From: Bacteroidia bacterium
Lineage (GTDB): Bacteria; Bacteroidota; Bacteroidia; Flavobacteriales; Flavobacteriaceae
Assembly (NCBI GenBank): GCA_030427585.1
Contig: JAUIBW010000014.1
Location: 1 to 64,000, forward strand
Direction of reading: 5' to 3'
DNA length: 64,000 bases
Below the pieces are notes generated by a model that worked only from the letters and a program-made list of their open reading frames with translations, had not been told where the DNA came from and searched no databases. Position numbers and translations under genes: made by a program. Shown here in pieces: positions 43,396 to 52,983 of the stretch. Each line of letters begins with the position of its first letter. Positions within the stretch are counted from its first letter, which is position 1.

Positions 43396-44085
43396 ATGGA
43401 AGAATTTGAAAATAAATTTGCTCAGATCGCCTCGTTGTTAGGAGATAAATCTCGATCTGTTATGCTATGGTGCTTATTAGATGGTAGAGCATATACAGCT
43501 CTTGAGTTATCTGTGTGTGCCAATATCTCTGCACAATCAGCAAGTAATCATTTAAAAAAGTTAATCCGAGCTAATATATTGCAGGTAGAAAAACAAGGAA
43601 GACATCGCTATTATAGGTATGCGACTTCAGAAGTAGCTCAGGTCATTGAATCTATGGCAGGTCTAGTATCTATGAATGATGAATATACCAGAATTAAAAA
43701 GCCAGAACTTAATGGTATAACATATGCCAGAACCTGTTATGATCATTTGGCTGGGAAAATAGGCGTAAGAATTACTGATGCTTTACTAAATAATGGTATG
43801 GTAGAGATTGTAGAGCGAACCTATAAAATTACTTCAACAGGAAAGAGTTGGTTTCAGGATGTTGGTATTAATATCGATGATGTAATGTCACAAAAACGAT
43901 CTTTTGCCCACCCGTGTTTAGATTGGAGCGAACGTAGACACCATCTGGCAGGTGCATTGGGAGCCTCTTTTCTTACAATGATGTTACAAAATGACTGGAT
44001 ACGGAGGAAGAAAGATTCTAGAGAGATTTTGGTAACAGGAAAAGGGAAGCTAGAATTGAAAACAAGACTAAATCTGGACATATAA
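43396..44085 (+). CDS. ArsR-family transcriptional regulator
   Basis: A 229-aa protein. The N-terminal ~90 residues are an ArsR-type winged helix (LLGDKSRSVMLWCLLDGRAY, ELSVCANISAQSASNHLKKL, VEKQGRHRYYRYATSEVAQ). The C-terminal half contains CYDHLAGKIGVRITDALL, HPCLDWSERRHHLAGALG, and a second basic end. Cysteines and histidines in this half could bind metal or sense redox state. It follows the OsmC-ACT-DinB group by 97 bases and may regulate it. Its length is twice that of minimal ArsR proteins, as in the extended forms. Confidence 0.8.
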   Translation: MEEFENKFAQIASLLGDKSRSVMLWCLLDGRAYTALELSVCANISAQSASNHLKKLIRANILQVEKQGRHRYYRYATSEVAQVIESMAGLVSMNDEYTRIKKPELNGITYARTCYDHLAGKIGVRITDALLNNGMVEIVERTYKITSTGKSWFQDVGINIDDVMSQKRSFAHPCLDWSERRHHLAGALGASFLTMMLQNDWIRRKKDSREILVTGKGKLELKTRLNLDI

Positions 44086-44202
44086 AAATCGCCTTTTGAA
44101 TAAAAAATCTGTGTATTTGTCTCTAATGCAAATCACTAAAAAGTGGACACAACCAATATCTAATTGGGGGTTGATACTAAATCAGTTCTTAACTATATTT
44201 GA

Positions 44203-44240
44203 AAAAAGGGTTCAACTGTAAATCAGTCAAACCCGCTTTT
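44203..44240. terminator. Terminator between the convergent ArsR and acyl-CoA dehydrogenase genes
   Basis: GGGTT, CAACTG, loop, CAGTCA, AACCC form an interrupted stem, flanked by A-run and TTTTA, serving both strands. Confidence 0.6.
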
Positions 44241-44313
44241 ATTTATTTACACAAAATATTGGACAGTGTCAATACATTATAATGTTTTGTATTCTTTCTT
44301 TTATTTTAATTGA

Positions 44314-46125
44314 TTATCCAATAAAATACCCGTTTTCTTTGGCAATTTTGTCTGCAATTTTGGTTCTTAAGGCAACTACATTTGGTTGATTTGTATATTT
44401 AGTAAAACGCTTAAGTCCCATTAACATCATTCGTTGTTCATCTCCTTCAGCAAAAGAAACTATTCCTTCTTTTCCTTTTTTAATAACAATATCTACTGCA
44501 TTGTATAAATATAATTGAGACATTGCTATTTGGGTTTCCTGGGCTTCCTCACCAAAGCGTTTTGCATTTTTTTCGGTACGCAAGATTGCAGATTCTGCCA
44601 TGTAGATTTCTATTAAAATATCTGAAGCAGCTAATAATAATTGTTGATGTTCCTCGAGTTGTGGTCCAAATTTTTGAACAGCAGCTCCTGCAACCATCAA
44701 AAATACTTTTTTAAGCTTAGCTATAATTTCTTTTTCTTCAGAAAATAGAACTGAATAATCAGGAGTATCAAAAGATGGAATACCTGTAAGTTCATCTGCA
44801 ACTTTCATGGCAGGACCAAGAAGATCTACATGGCCTTTCATTGCTTTTTTTACTAGCATTCCTACCGCAAGCATACGATTGATTTCGTTGGTTCCTTCAT
44901 AAATACGAGAAATACGGGCATCTCTCCAGGCAGACTCCATAGGGGTATCTGCAGAGAATCCCATACCACCAAAAATTTGTACACCTTCATCGGTACAACT
45001 TTGTACATCTTCAGAAACGGCAACTTTAAGAATAGAACACTCGATCGCATATTCTTCGACACCTTTTAGTTCTGCTTCCTGATGTGTATTTCCTTCCGCT
45101 TGACGGATAGCAATTCTATCTTCGATATTTTTTGCTGCTCTGTAACTTGCAGATTCATCGGCATATGTATTGGTAGCCATTTCAGCAATTTTAGCTTTAA
45201 TAGCACCAAAATTCATAATAGGTGTTTTAAACTGGATACGCTCATTAGCATATTTAGTAGCTTCACCAATCACACGACGTTGTGCATCAAGACAGGCAGC
45301 AGCAAGTTTGATACGACCTACATTTAGTGCATTCATTGCTATTTTAAAACCATTACCTCTTTCTGATAACATATTTTCTACCGGCACTTTGGTATCACTA
45401 AAGAATACCTGACGGGTAGAAGAGGAGTGAATACCTAGTTTCTTTTCTTCGTCACCAAGAGAAATCCCATTTGATGGATCATTTTCGACGATAAACCCTG
45501 TGATATTTTTATCATCTTCAATACGGGCAAAGACAATAAATAAACTACAGAAGCCAGCATTAGATATCCACATTTTTTGACCAGAAATCAAATAATGTGT
45601 ACCATCTTCAGAAAGAACGGCTTTTGTTTTACCAGAATTAGCATCTGATCCTGCACCTGGTTCTGTTAAGCAGTATGCTCCAAACCACTCACCGGTAGCA
45701 AGCTTAGGGACATATTTTTTCTTTTGCTCTTCATTACCATATAGAGTGATTGGCATAGTACCGATACCAGTATGAGCTCCAAAAGCAGTACTAAACGATC
45801 CGGTAGCGCCAGAGATATAATCACAAACTAACATGGTAGATACAAACCCCATTCCCAGTCCATCATATGCTTCGGGTACAGAAACTCCTAAAAGTCCAAG
45901 TTCACCGGCTTTACGCATGCATTCTTCTGTAAATGCATAGTCTTTACTTTCGAATCGTTCCCAATGCGCCCACAGTTCACGGTCTACAAATTCTTTAGCA
46001 CTATCACGCATCATTCTTTGCTCTTCAGAAAAATCTTCTGGAGTAAATACATCTTCACAATTTGTTTCTTTAACAAGGAATTGTCCTCCTCTAAGAATAT
46101 CTTTATTTATAGTTTTATCACTCAT
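44314..46125 (-). CDS. Acyl-CoA dehydrogenase
   Basis: A 603-aa flavoenzyme for the first step of fatty-acid beta-oxidation (acyl-CoA to trans-2-enoyl-CoA). Visible: FAD/substrate region YCLTEPGAGSDANSGKT, SGQKMWISNAGF, the middle domain, and the C-terminal helical domain with SILKVAVSEDVQSCTDEGVQ, IFGGMGFSADTPMESAWRDA and RISRIYEGTNEINRM. The glutamate in YEGTNE is the likely catalytic base position. The extra ~180 C-terminal residues place it in the VLCAD-like long form. It is the last gene of the MarR-FadB-thiolase cluster. Confidence 0.92.
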   Translation of the reverse strand: MSDKTINKDILRGGQFLVKETNCEDVFTPEDFSEEQRMMRDSAKEFVDRELWAHWERFESKDYAFTEECMRKAGELGLLGVSVPEAYDGLGMGFVSTMLVCDYISGATGSFSTAFGAHTGIGTMPITLYGNEEQKKKYVPKLATGEWFGAYCLTEPGAGSDANSGKTKAVLSEDGTHYLISGQKMWISNAGFCSLFIVFARIEDDKNITGFIVENDPSNGISLGDEEKKLGIHSSSTRQVFFSDTKVPVENMLSERGNGFKIAMNALNVGRIKLAAACLDAQRRVIGEATKYANERIQFKTPIMNFGAIKAKIAEMATNTYADESASYRAAKNIEDRIAIRQAEGNTHQEAELKGVEEYAIECSILKVAVSEDVQSCTDEGVQIFGGMGFSADTPMESAWRDARISRIYEGTNEINRMLAVGMLVKKAMKGHVDLLGPAMKVADELTGIPSFDTPDYSVLFSEEKEIIAKLKKVFLMVAGAAVQKFGPQLEEHQQLLLAASDILIEIYMAESAILRTEKNAKRFGEEAQETQIAMSQLYLYNAVDIVIKKGKEGIVSFAEGDEQRMMLMGLKRFTKYTNQPNVVALRTKIADKIAKENGYFIG

Positions 46126-46222
46126 TTTTTTTATAAGATTTTAGCAATTAATAGTGAGTGTTGAGTAGTAAGATAGTTTGTACAGCATTCTCAATACTCA
46201 AATCTCATATCTCAATTCTAGT

Positions 46223-47413
46223 TTAATTTAAAAATTCATAAATACCAGCGGCACCTTGTCCTGTACCTACACACATGGTTACCATTCCGTATTTGCCTTT
46301 CATATCACGTTTACGCATTTCGTCAAATAATTGAACAGAAAGTTTTCCTCCAGTACATCCTAATGGATGTCCTAATGCAATAGCACCACCATTAACATTT
46401 ACGATGTCTTGATTAAGGCCTAGTTCTCTGATTACAGCAAGGGATTGAGATGCAAAGGCTTCGTTGAGCTCTATAAGTTCTATGTCATCTTGTTTTAACC
46501 CGGCTTGTTTTAAGGCTTTCGGAATAGCTTTTACAGGGCCAATACCCATAATTCTTGGTTCTACACCGGCAGCCGCATAGTTAACAAGTCTTGCAATTGG
46601 TTCGAGATTTAATTCTTTTACCATTTCTTCACTCATAACCATAACAAAAGCAGCACCATCACTCATTTGCGAAGAATTACCGGCAGTTACGCTTCCCCCT
46701 GCTGCAAATACAGGTCTTAATTTTCCTAAAACCTCTTTACTGGTTCCTGCACGAGGTCCTTCATCTTTGGATACTGTATATGATTTGGTAGCTTTTTTTC
46801 CATTTTCATCAACGTAGGTTTGTTCTACATTAATAGGAACAATTTGATCCTGAAAACGATTTTCTGCCTGAGCTTTTAAGGCTTTCATATGGGAGTTGTA
46901 TGCAAACTCATCCTGATCTTCGCGCGATACATTAAATTGATTGGCTACGGCTTCTGCAGTATTTCCCATCCCCCAATAATAATCTTCGTGTCCTGATTTG
47001 GCCAAGTCATAATTAAGTTCTGTTTTATATCCTGTCATAGGAACAGAGCTCATGCTTTCTGCTCCACCAGCGATAATACAATCGGCCATTCCTGCCTGAA
47101 TTTTTGCTGTGGCAATACCAATAGTTTCAATCCCTGAAGAACAAAACCTGTTTACAGTTACTCCTGGGACATCAATTGAATTTAACCCCATTAAAGAGAT
47201 AAGACGAGCCATATTAAGTCCTTGAGATCCTTCTGGCATAGCATTACCCACAATTACATCGTCAATACGTTCTTTATCCAATTGAGGTAATTCTTTCATC
47301 ATATGCTGAATAGTCTCAGCGGCCAATTCATCTGTTCTTTTAAATCTGAACACTCCGCGAGGAGCTTTTCCTACGGCTGTTCTATATGCTTTTACTATAT
47401 ATGCTGTTTTCAT
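46223..47413 (-). CDS. fadA: Acetyl-CoA acyltransferase (thiolase)
   Basis: A 396-aa thiolase that performs the last step of beta-oxidation. NRFCSSGIETIGIA carries the nucleophile cysteine; NGGAIALGHPLGCTGGKL the histidine; and MVTMCVGTGQGAAGIYE the second active-site cysteine. Normal length. It lies between the acyl-CoA dehydrogenase and the FadB-type gene, interrupted by the four-helix-bundle gene. Confidence 0.92.
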   Translation of the reverse strand: MKTAYIVKAYRTAVGKAPRGVFRFKRTDELAAETIQHMMKELPQLDKERIDDVIVGNAMPEGSQGLNMARLISLMGLNSIDVPGVTVNRFCSSGIETIGIATAKIQAGMADCIIAGGAESMSSVPMTGYKTELNYDLAKSGHEDYYWGMGNTAEAVANQFNVSREDQDEFAYNSHMKALKAQAENRFQDQIVPINVEQTYVDENGKKATKSYTVSKDEGPRAGTSKEVLGKLRPVFAAGGSVTAGNSSQMSDGAAFVMVMSEEMVKELNLEPIARLVNYAAAGVEPRIMGIGPVKAIPKALKQAGLKQDDIELIELNEAFASQSLAVIRELGLNQDIVNVNGGAIALGHPLGCTGGKLSVQLFDEMRKRDMKGKYGMVTMCVGTGQGAAGIYEFLN

Positions 47414-47453
47414 TGTTTTATAGTATTGAGTATTGAGATGTAAGTATTGAGAT

Positions 47454-47801
47454 TTATAATCTTTTTTGAAATGAATAATTCATTTTCTGTATTTCAACAC
47501 ATAATTCAATAACTTGTTCTACTTTTTCTTTACTTATTATATTTAATTCTATTACTAATATTAATTGTGTATGGAGTTCATAACATGAACCATTAGCAAT
47601 ACTTAAAAAATGTTTAAATTCTTTATTTGAATTTCTTCCAGCACCTTCTGCAATGTTAGAAGAAACAGAAATAGCACTACGTTTTATTTGAGAAACTAAG
47701 CCATATTTTTCATTAGAAGGAAGCTGACTAGCAAGTTGGTATACAGATTTGGCTAAATCAATTGATTTTTTCCATATTTTTAAATCTTCAACTTTGTGCA
47801 T
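47454..47801 (-). CDS. Four-helix-bundle protein (S23/IVS-type)
   Basis: A 115-aa protein of the 23S rRNA intervening-sequence / S23 family: MHKVEDLKIWKKSIDLAKSV, IKRSAISVSSNIAEGAGRNS, HFLSIANGSCYELHTQL. The family forms a pentameric four-helix bundle; its role is unknown and its genes are often found as isolated insertions. Here it sits between two beta-oxidation genes, flanked on both sides by short sequences with repeated TATTGAG / CTCAATA, which suggests insertion into the operon. Confidence 0.85.
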   Translation of the reverse strand: MHKVEDLKIWKKSIDLAKSVYQLASQLPSNEKYGLVSQIKRSAISVSSNIAEGAGRNSNKEFKHFLSIANGSCYELHTQLILVIELNIISKEKVEQVIELCVEIQKMNYSFQKRL

Positions 47802-47836
47802 TACTTATCTAATTACTCGATACTAAATTCTCAATA

Positions 47837-50242
47837 CTAATTACGTAATGGTTTTCCTTTTTTAAGCATATGTTCGATACGCTCAAGAGTTTTACGTTCT
47901 GTACAAAGTGACAAGAAAGCTTCACGTTCTAGATCCAGTAAGTATTGCTCTGTTACTAATGTTGGTTCTGATAAATCTCCTCCTGCCATTACATAGCCCA
48001 GTTTATTAGCAATTTTATGATCATGCTCAGAGATATATTTACTAGCTTCCATAGCATCAGTTCCTACTAAGAACATACCTAATGCTTGTTTCCCTAAGAC
48101 TTTTACATCCTTACGTTTTACAGGCTGTGTGTATCCTTGTTCTGCCATTAGTTTTGCATGAGCTTTTGCCGTAGCAATCTGGCGATCTTTGTTCACCACT
48201 ACAATATCTTTTCCTTTTTGAAGAATATTGGTATCATATGCTTCATAAGCAGAAGTAGATACTTTGGCCATACCTATAGTTAAGAAATGCTCTTGTAATA
48301 CATTGAGTTCTACATCATTTTTCTTAAAAGTATCTGAGGCTCTTAATGCCATTTCTTTAGAACCGCCACCACCGGGGATAACACCAACACCAAATTCTAC
48401 GAGTCCTATATATGTTTCTGCAGCAGCTACTACTTTATCGGCATGCATAGAAAGTTCACATCCACCACCAAGTGTCATACCATGAGGTGCAGCAATTGTA
48501 GGGATTGCAGAATAACGCATACGCATCATAGAATCCTGGAAATATTTAATTGCCATATTAAGCTCATCATATTCTTGCTCAACCGCCATCATAAATATCA
48601 TTCCGATATTTGCACCTACAGAGAAGTTTGCGGCTTGATTACCAACGACCAATCCTTGAAAATCCTTCTCGGCAATATCGATAGCTTTGTTTAGTCCGGC
48701 TAATACATCACCACCAATAGTGTTCATTTTACTTTGAAATTCTACATTTAAGATTCCATCACCAAGATCTTCTACTACAACTCCGCTATTTTTAAATACT
48801 TCTGAAGATTTTCGAATATTATCCAGAATGATAAACGCGTCTTGCCCTGGTACTTTTACTTGTTCTTTTTTAGGAATATCATAGAAAAATGTAGCTCCGT
48901 TATTTACGGTATAAAAGGAAGCATTACCTGATGTGGTCATATCTAGTACCCATGAAGCAGGTTCATACCCTTCTGCACGCATCATTTCGATTCCTTTTTC
49001 CACTCCGACAGCATCCCAAATTTGGAAAGGACCATGCTCCCAACCAAAACCAGCTTTCATTGCGTCGTCAATTTTATATAAATCATCTGTAATTTCAGGA
49101 ATACGATTAGATACATATGCGAATAATGCAGATAAATTTTTACGATAAAATTCTCCAGCTTTATCTTTACCTGATACTAATACTTTAAAACGATCTACTA
49201 CCTTGTCGATAGTTTTTGTCATTTCAAGTGTAGCAAAAGAGGCTCTTTTCTTTTCTCTATACTCTAAAGTATCTAAGTCCAAAGACAAGATTTCTCTTTT
49301 CCCATCGGCACCAACATTCTTTTTATAAAATCCCTGTTTGGTTTTACTTCCTAACCATTTGTTTTTCATCATAGTGTTGATGAAATCAGGGAGTTTGAAT
49401 AATTCGTGACGTTCGTCATCTGTACAATTATCAGCAATACCGTTAGCGACATGAACCAAAGTATCGAGACCGACCACATCTACAGTACGGAATGTGGCAG
49501 ATTTTGGACGACCAATTACAGGACCAGTAAGTTTATCTACTTCTTCTATTGTTAATCCCATTTCTTTTACCATATGAAATAAACTCATAATGCTAAAGAT
49601 TCCTATTCTATTACCAATAAAAGCAGGAGTGTCTTTTGCAACTACTGAGGTTTTTCCCAGGTATTGTTCTCCATATCCATTAAGAAAATCTAAAACTTCC
49701 TGAGAAGTATTTGGACCAGGAATGATTTCAAATAATTTAAGATAACGAGCAGGGTTAAAGAAATGAGTTCCGCAGAAATGCTTTTGGAAATCTTCACTTC
49801 TTCCTTCGCTCATAAATTGAATAGGGATACCAGAAGTATTAGAGGTAATTAATGTACTTGGTGTTCTGTGTTTTTCAAGATTTTCAAAAACTATTTTTTT
49901 GATATCTAATCTTTCTACAACAACTTCTATAATCCAATCTACATCTGCAACTTTAGCGATATCATCTTCTAGGTTTCCTGTAGTGATTCGATTTGCAAAT
50001 TTTTGATGGTATATAGGAGAGGGTTTGGATTTAAGAGCAGCGGTAAGTGAATCATTTACTAATCGATTACGGACCACTTTGCTTTCTAGAGTAAGGCCTT
50101 TCGCTTTTTCTTTGTCGTTAAGTTCTCGAGGGACTATGTCTAATAATAGTACTTCGACACCAATATTAGCGAAATGACATGCAATACCGGATCCCATAAT
50201 TCCTGAGCCGATAACTGCAACTTTTTTAATGATTCTTTTCAT
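47837..50242 (-). CDS. Bifunctional 3-hydroxyacyl-CoA dehydrogenase / enoyl-CoA hydratase
   Basis: An 801-aa beta-oxidation enzyme with the dehydrogenase first: NAD-binding VIGSGIMGSGIACHFANIG, catalytic region GTHFFNPARYLKLFEIIPGP and DTPAFIGNRIGIF at ~5-290, and a second dehydrogenase-like helical part to ~420. The hydratase is C-terminal (~480-680): GNQAANFSVGANIGMIFM, AAPHGMTLGGGCELSMHADK, GVGVIPGGGGSKEM. This order is reverse to E. coli FadB and common in Bacteroidota. It follows the MarR gene by 17 bases and so begins the catalytic part of the operon. Confidence 0.92.
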   Translation of the reverse strand: MKRIIKKVAVIGSGIMGSGIACHFANIGVEVLLLDIVPRELNDKEKAKGLTLESKVVRNRLVNDSLTAALKSKPSPIYHQKFANRITTGNLEDDIAKVADVDWIIEVVVERLDIKKIVFENLEKHRTPSTLITSNTSGIPIQFMSEGRSEDFQKHFCGTHFFNPARYLKLFEIIPGPNTSQEVLDFLNGYGEQYLGKTSVVAKDTPAFIGNRIGIFSIMSLFHMVKEMGLTIEEVDKLTGPVIGRPKSATFRTVDVVGLDTLVHVANGIADNCTDDERHELFKLPDFINTMMKNKWLGSKTKQGFYKKNVGADGKREILSLDLDTLEYREKKRASFATLEMTKTIDKVVDRFKVLVSGKDKAGEFYRKNLSALFAYVSNRIPEITDDLYKIDDAMKAGFGWEHGPFQIWDAVGVEKGIEMMRAEGYEPASWVLDMTTSGNASFYTVNNGATFFYDIPKKEQVKVPGQDAFIILDNIRKSSEVFKNSGVVVEDLGDGILNVEFQSKMNTIGGDVLAGLNKAIDIAEKDFQGLVVGNQAANFSVGANIGMIFMMAVEQEYDELNMAIKYFQDSMMRMRYSAIPTIAAPHGMTLGGGCELSMHADKVVAAAETYIGLVEFGVGVIPGGGGSKEMALRASDTFKKNDVELNVLQEHFLTIGMAKVSTSAYEAYDTNILQKGKDIVVVNKDRQIATAKAHAKLMAEQGYTQPVKRKDVKVLGKQALGMFLVGTDAMEASKYISEHDHKIANKLGYVMAGGDLSEPTLVTEQYLLDLEREAFLSLCTERKTLERIEHMLKKGKPLRN

Positions 50243-50259
50243 TTTTTAACTTCGAGTTG

Positions 50260-50715
50260 TTAAGGTTTTATAGATTCTTGTTTTGAGTAAATTTTTTTGG
50301 ATGAAATCAGGTCATTTATGATTTGAAACACTTCTAAGAAAATATCTAATTTTTCTTGTGAGACATGTTTTCTTACCGTAGCATCAAAAGTAAAAACCAC
50401 TTCTTTAGAGAAATTTCTCATTTCTACACCAAACGGAGTGAGATAAATCAATACACCACGTCCATCCTGAGGGTTTTTCTTTCTGAAAATCAATCCTTTT
50501 TCTTCCATGGTTTTCAAAGTGCGTGATAAACTTGTTGCTTCCATTCCCATTTTGGGGCCTAATGAAGTAGAAGGTGTACCGCTTTCTGGGTCTATGCTTA
50601 GTAATGCAAATCCAGTAGCCATTGTACTTCCTTTTTTGCTGGCTTCTTCATTATACATCTTAGCAACAGCCATCCAGGTTGCTCTAAGTGCATAATCGAT
50701 TGTCTTTTCTCTCAT
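50260..50715 (-). CDS. MarR-family transcriptional regulator
   Basis: A 151-aa winged-helix repressor: TSTSLGPKMGMEATSLSRTL is the recognition region, and KGLIFRKKNPQDGRGVLIYL the wing. The MarR family binds small ligands, often acyl-CoA or phenolic compounds. It heads the beta-oxidation gene group and lies 36 bases downstream of a perfect palindrome (50752-50771), a likely operator. It probably senses fatty acids or acyl-CoA. Confidence 0.9.
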   Translation of the reverse strand: MREKTIDYALRATWMAVAKMYNEEASKKGSTMATGFALLSIDPESGTPSTSLGPKMGMEATSLSRTLKTMEEKGLIFRKKNPQDGRGVLIYLTPFGVEMRNFSKEVVFTFDATVRKHVSQEKLDIFLEVFQIINDLISSKKIYSKQESIKP

Positions 50716-50751
50716 TCAAAAAAAATATTATAAATGTAAAGGTAAGAAAAT

Positions 50752-50771
50752 TTATTATGCGTGCATAATAA
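50752..50771. promoter_or_regulatory. Palindromic operator candidate before the MarR operon
   Basis: TTATTATGCGTGCATAATAA: two perfect 9-base arms around a central GT. It is 37 bases upstream of the MarR start. A close match (ATTATGCATGCATAG) lies before the acyl-CoA ligase gene at 52809-52828. Confidence 0.7.
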
Positions 50772-50827
50772 ATAAAGTAAAAAATTGAGAAAAGTTGACG
50801 TAATTTACACTTTTTTATCGAATTAAT

Positions 50828-50855
50828 AAAAAAACTCCCCATAAATGAGGAGTTT
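50828..50855 (-). terminator. Terminator of the acyl-CoA ligase gene
   Basis: On the minus strand AAACTCC, loop, GGAGTTT, then seven T, ~55 bases after the stop at 50910. It separates the ligase transcript from the MarR operon. Confidence 0.75.
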
Positions 50856-50909
50856 ACTGATTAACAGTTAAAGCTTACATACGTTTTGCGTTGTAATCAG
50901 TTAATTGAA

Positions 50910-52682
50910 TTAGCCATAAATTTTAGAATAAAGATCTTTGTATTTTTCTTTTATTACTTTTCTTTTTAATTTCATAGTAGGAGTGAGGTGACCTGCATCA
51001 ATACTCCATTCATCTGATGTAAGTTCGAAGCGTTTAACACGTTCCCATTTTCCAAACTTTTTATTATGTTCATCAATTTCTTCTTGGTAACGGTCAATGA
51101 TTGTTTGATTTTTAAGAGCTTCTTGCATAGAGTTACCTATTTGTATTCCCTTACGCTCTGCCCATTCTTTTAAAAACTCAAAATTTGGTTGTATAAACGC
51201 TGCAGGCATTTTTTCTCCTTCACCAATTACCATTATTTGCTCTATAAAACGAGATTGTTTCATGGCATTTTCTATTAATTGCGGAGCGACATATTTACCT
51301 CCAGAAGTTTTAAACATTTCTTTTTTACGATCTGTAATACGCAAAAATCCATCATTGTCGACTTCACCAATATCTCCGGTATGGAAATACCCGTTTTTTA
51401 ATACCTCTTTGGTTTTTTCTTCATCCTTATAATACCCTAACATTACTTGAGGACCTTTTACCAAAATCTCACCATCTTCTGCTATTTTTACTTCGGTTTC
51501 AGGGATCATTCTTCCTACAGTGCCTATTTTCATTCCTCTGTTTCCTGTTTCATTTACAGAAATTACGGGAGACGTTTCGGTAAGCCCATATCCTTCCATA
51601 ACACCCATCCCAGCTGCGTTAAATATTCGTGCAAGTCTTGGTTGTAGCGCAGCACTACCAGAAGCAATTAGTTTTAAATTACCTCCTAGAGCTTCTTGCC
51701 ATTTACTAAAAATAAGCTTTCGGGCGAGACCTAATTTTTTCTCATACCACCAGCCATTTGCTCCATAGGGTTCATATTTTAATCCCAGGTCTACAGCCCA
51801 AAAGAATAATTTCTTTTTAATCCCTGTGAGATCAGCTCCTTTGGCAATAATTTTGTCATATACTTTTTCTAGTAATCTAGGTACTGCAGTCATTACCTCG
51901 GGTTTAACTTCCTTTAGGTTATCACTAATAGTTTCTAAAGATTCTGCAAAATATATACCAACACCACGATATTGATATAGATACATTAACATTCTTTCAT
52001 AAATATGACATACCGGAAGAAAGCTTAGAGCTTTTGTTTCTCCATCTACAATAGGGAATCGGGTAGAGCTGTTTATAGCATTGCTCACTACATTTTTATG
52101 ACTCAACATTACGCCTTTAGGTCTTCCGGTTGTTCCCGAAGTGTATATTAAAGTAGCAAGGTCATCTTCTTTTACAGAAGCCATAATTTCTTCTACTTCA
52201 GATTGATTGCTATCGTCTTTACCTAATTCGAGAACTTCATTCCAACTTTTACAGCCCGAAATGTCATTATAAGAATAGACTTCTTTTAATGAAGGTACGT
52301 TAGCCTTAATGTTTTTTACTTTTTGAAATACTTCTTCGTCAGAAACAAAACAGTATGTTGATTCAGAATGATTTAAAACGTACTCATAATCTTCTTGTGA
52401 AATGGTAGGGTAAATAGGAACATCTTGTGCACCAATTTGAAGAACACCTATATCAGTGATATTCCATTCTGTTCTGTTATTAGAAGATATAATTGCTATT
52501 TTATCATTAGGTTTTACTCCTAATCGTAACAAACCACGGCTAATTTGATTTGCTTTTTCTACATACTCCTTAGTAGAGGTTGCAATCCATTCACCATTAT
52601 ATTTAGTTATTAAAGACTTGTCTAAATTAAATTTTTCTAATTGATAATGTGGGAAATCAAATAATCTCGTAATTTTTGTCAT
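50910..52682 (-). CDS. fadD: Long-chain acyl-CoA synthetase
   Basis: A 590-aa AMP-forming ligase that activates fatty acids to acyl-CoA. Motifs: TLIYTSGTTGRPKGVMLSHK (P-loop), MEGYGLTETSPVI (A4/A5), GYFHTGDIGEVDNDGFLRIT (hinge aspartate) and DRKKEMFKTSGGKYVAP. The long C-terminal part puts it in the eukaryote-like ACSL group frequent in Bacteroidota. It is monocistronic, with its own palindrome upstream matching the MarR operator, so it is likely co-regulated with the beta-oxidation operon. Confidence 0.92.
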   Translation of the reverse strand: MTKITRLFDFPHYQLEKFNLDKSLITKYNGEWIATSTKEYVEKANQISRGLLRLGVKPNDKIAIISSNNRTEWNITDIGVLQIGAQDVPIYPTISQEDYEYVLNHSESTYCFVSDEEVFQKVKNIKANVPSLKEVYSYNDISGCKSWNEVLELGKDDSNQSEVEEIMASVKEDDLATLIYTSGTTGRPKGVMLSHKNVVSNAINSSTRFPIVDGETKALSFLPVCHIYERMLMYLYQYRGVGIYFAESLETISDNLKEVKPEVMTAVPRLLEKVYDKIIAKGADLTGIKKKLFFWAVDLGLKYEPYGANGWWYEKKLGLARKLIFSKWQEALGGNLKLIASGSAALQPRLARIFNAAGMGVMEGYGLTETSPVISVNETGNRGMKIGTVGRMIPETEVKIAEDGEILVKGPQVMLGYYKDEEKTKEVLKNGYFHTGDIGEVDNDGFLRITDRKKEMFKTSGGKYVAPQLIENAMKQSRFIEQIMVIGEGEKMPAAFIQPNFEFLKEWAERKGIQIGNSMQEALKNQTIIDRYQEEIDEHNKKFGKWERVKRFELTSDEWSIDAGHLTPTMKLKRKVIKEKYKDLYSKIYG

Positions 52683-52808
52683 AAGTTGTTTAAAAATAAT
52701 TTTGTAGCCTTCTAAAACTCTTTTTAGATGGTTGTTTTTTTAGGTAATTAAGTAATCAATTTACAGATAAACAAATTAGAATATACCATTACTTAAGAAC
52801 TTAAAATA

Positions 52809-52828
52809 ACTATTATGCATGCATAGTT
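52809..52828. promoter_or_regulatory. Palindromic operator candidate before the acyl-CoA ligase gene
   Basis: AACTATTATGCATGCATAGT contains the perfect palindrome TATGCATGCATA and shares 13 of 15 bases with the site at 50752-50771. It is ~127 bases upstream of the ligase start. The shared motif suggests control by the MarR-family protein. Confidence 0.65.
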
Positions 52829-52983
52829 TTGCAAATTATAAAAAATCTAATAATACACAACTCTAAGATATAAAAAAAAGAAGCTGAAATTTGTTAACCT
52901 CTAACTATTTTATCGTTTTTAATGAAATATTTGTTGTTTAAAGACTTAAAAATAGCATTAACAAAATTTATGGAAGAAAAAAC

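Noticed and set aside
47454-47801. Diversity-generating retroelement accessory protein (Avd)
   Set aside because: The fold is related, but no reverse transcriptase or template/variable repeat pair is present.
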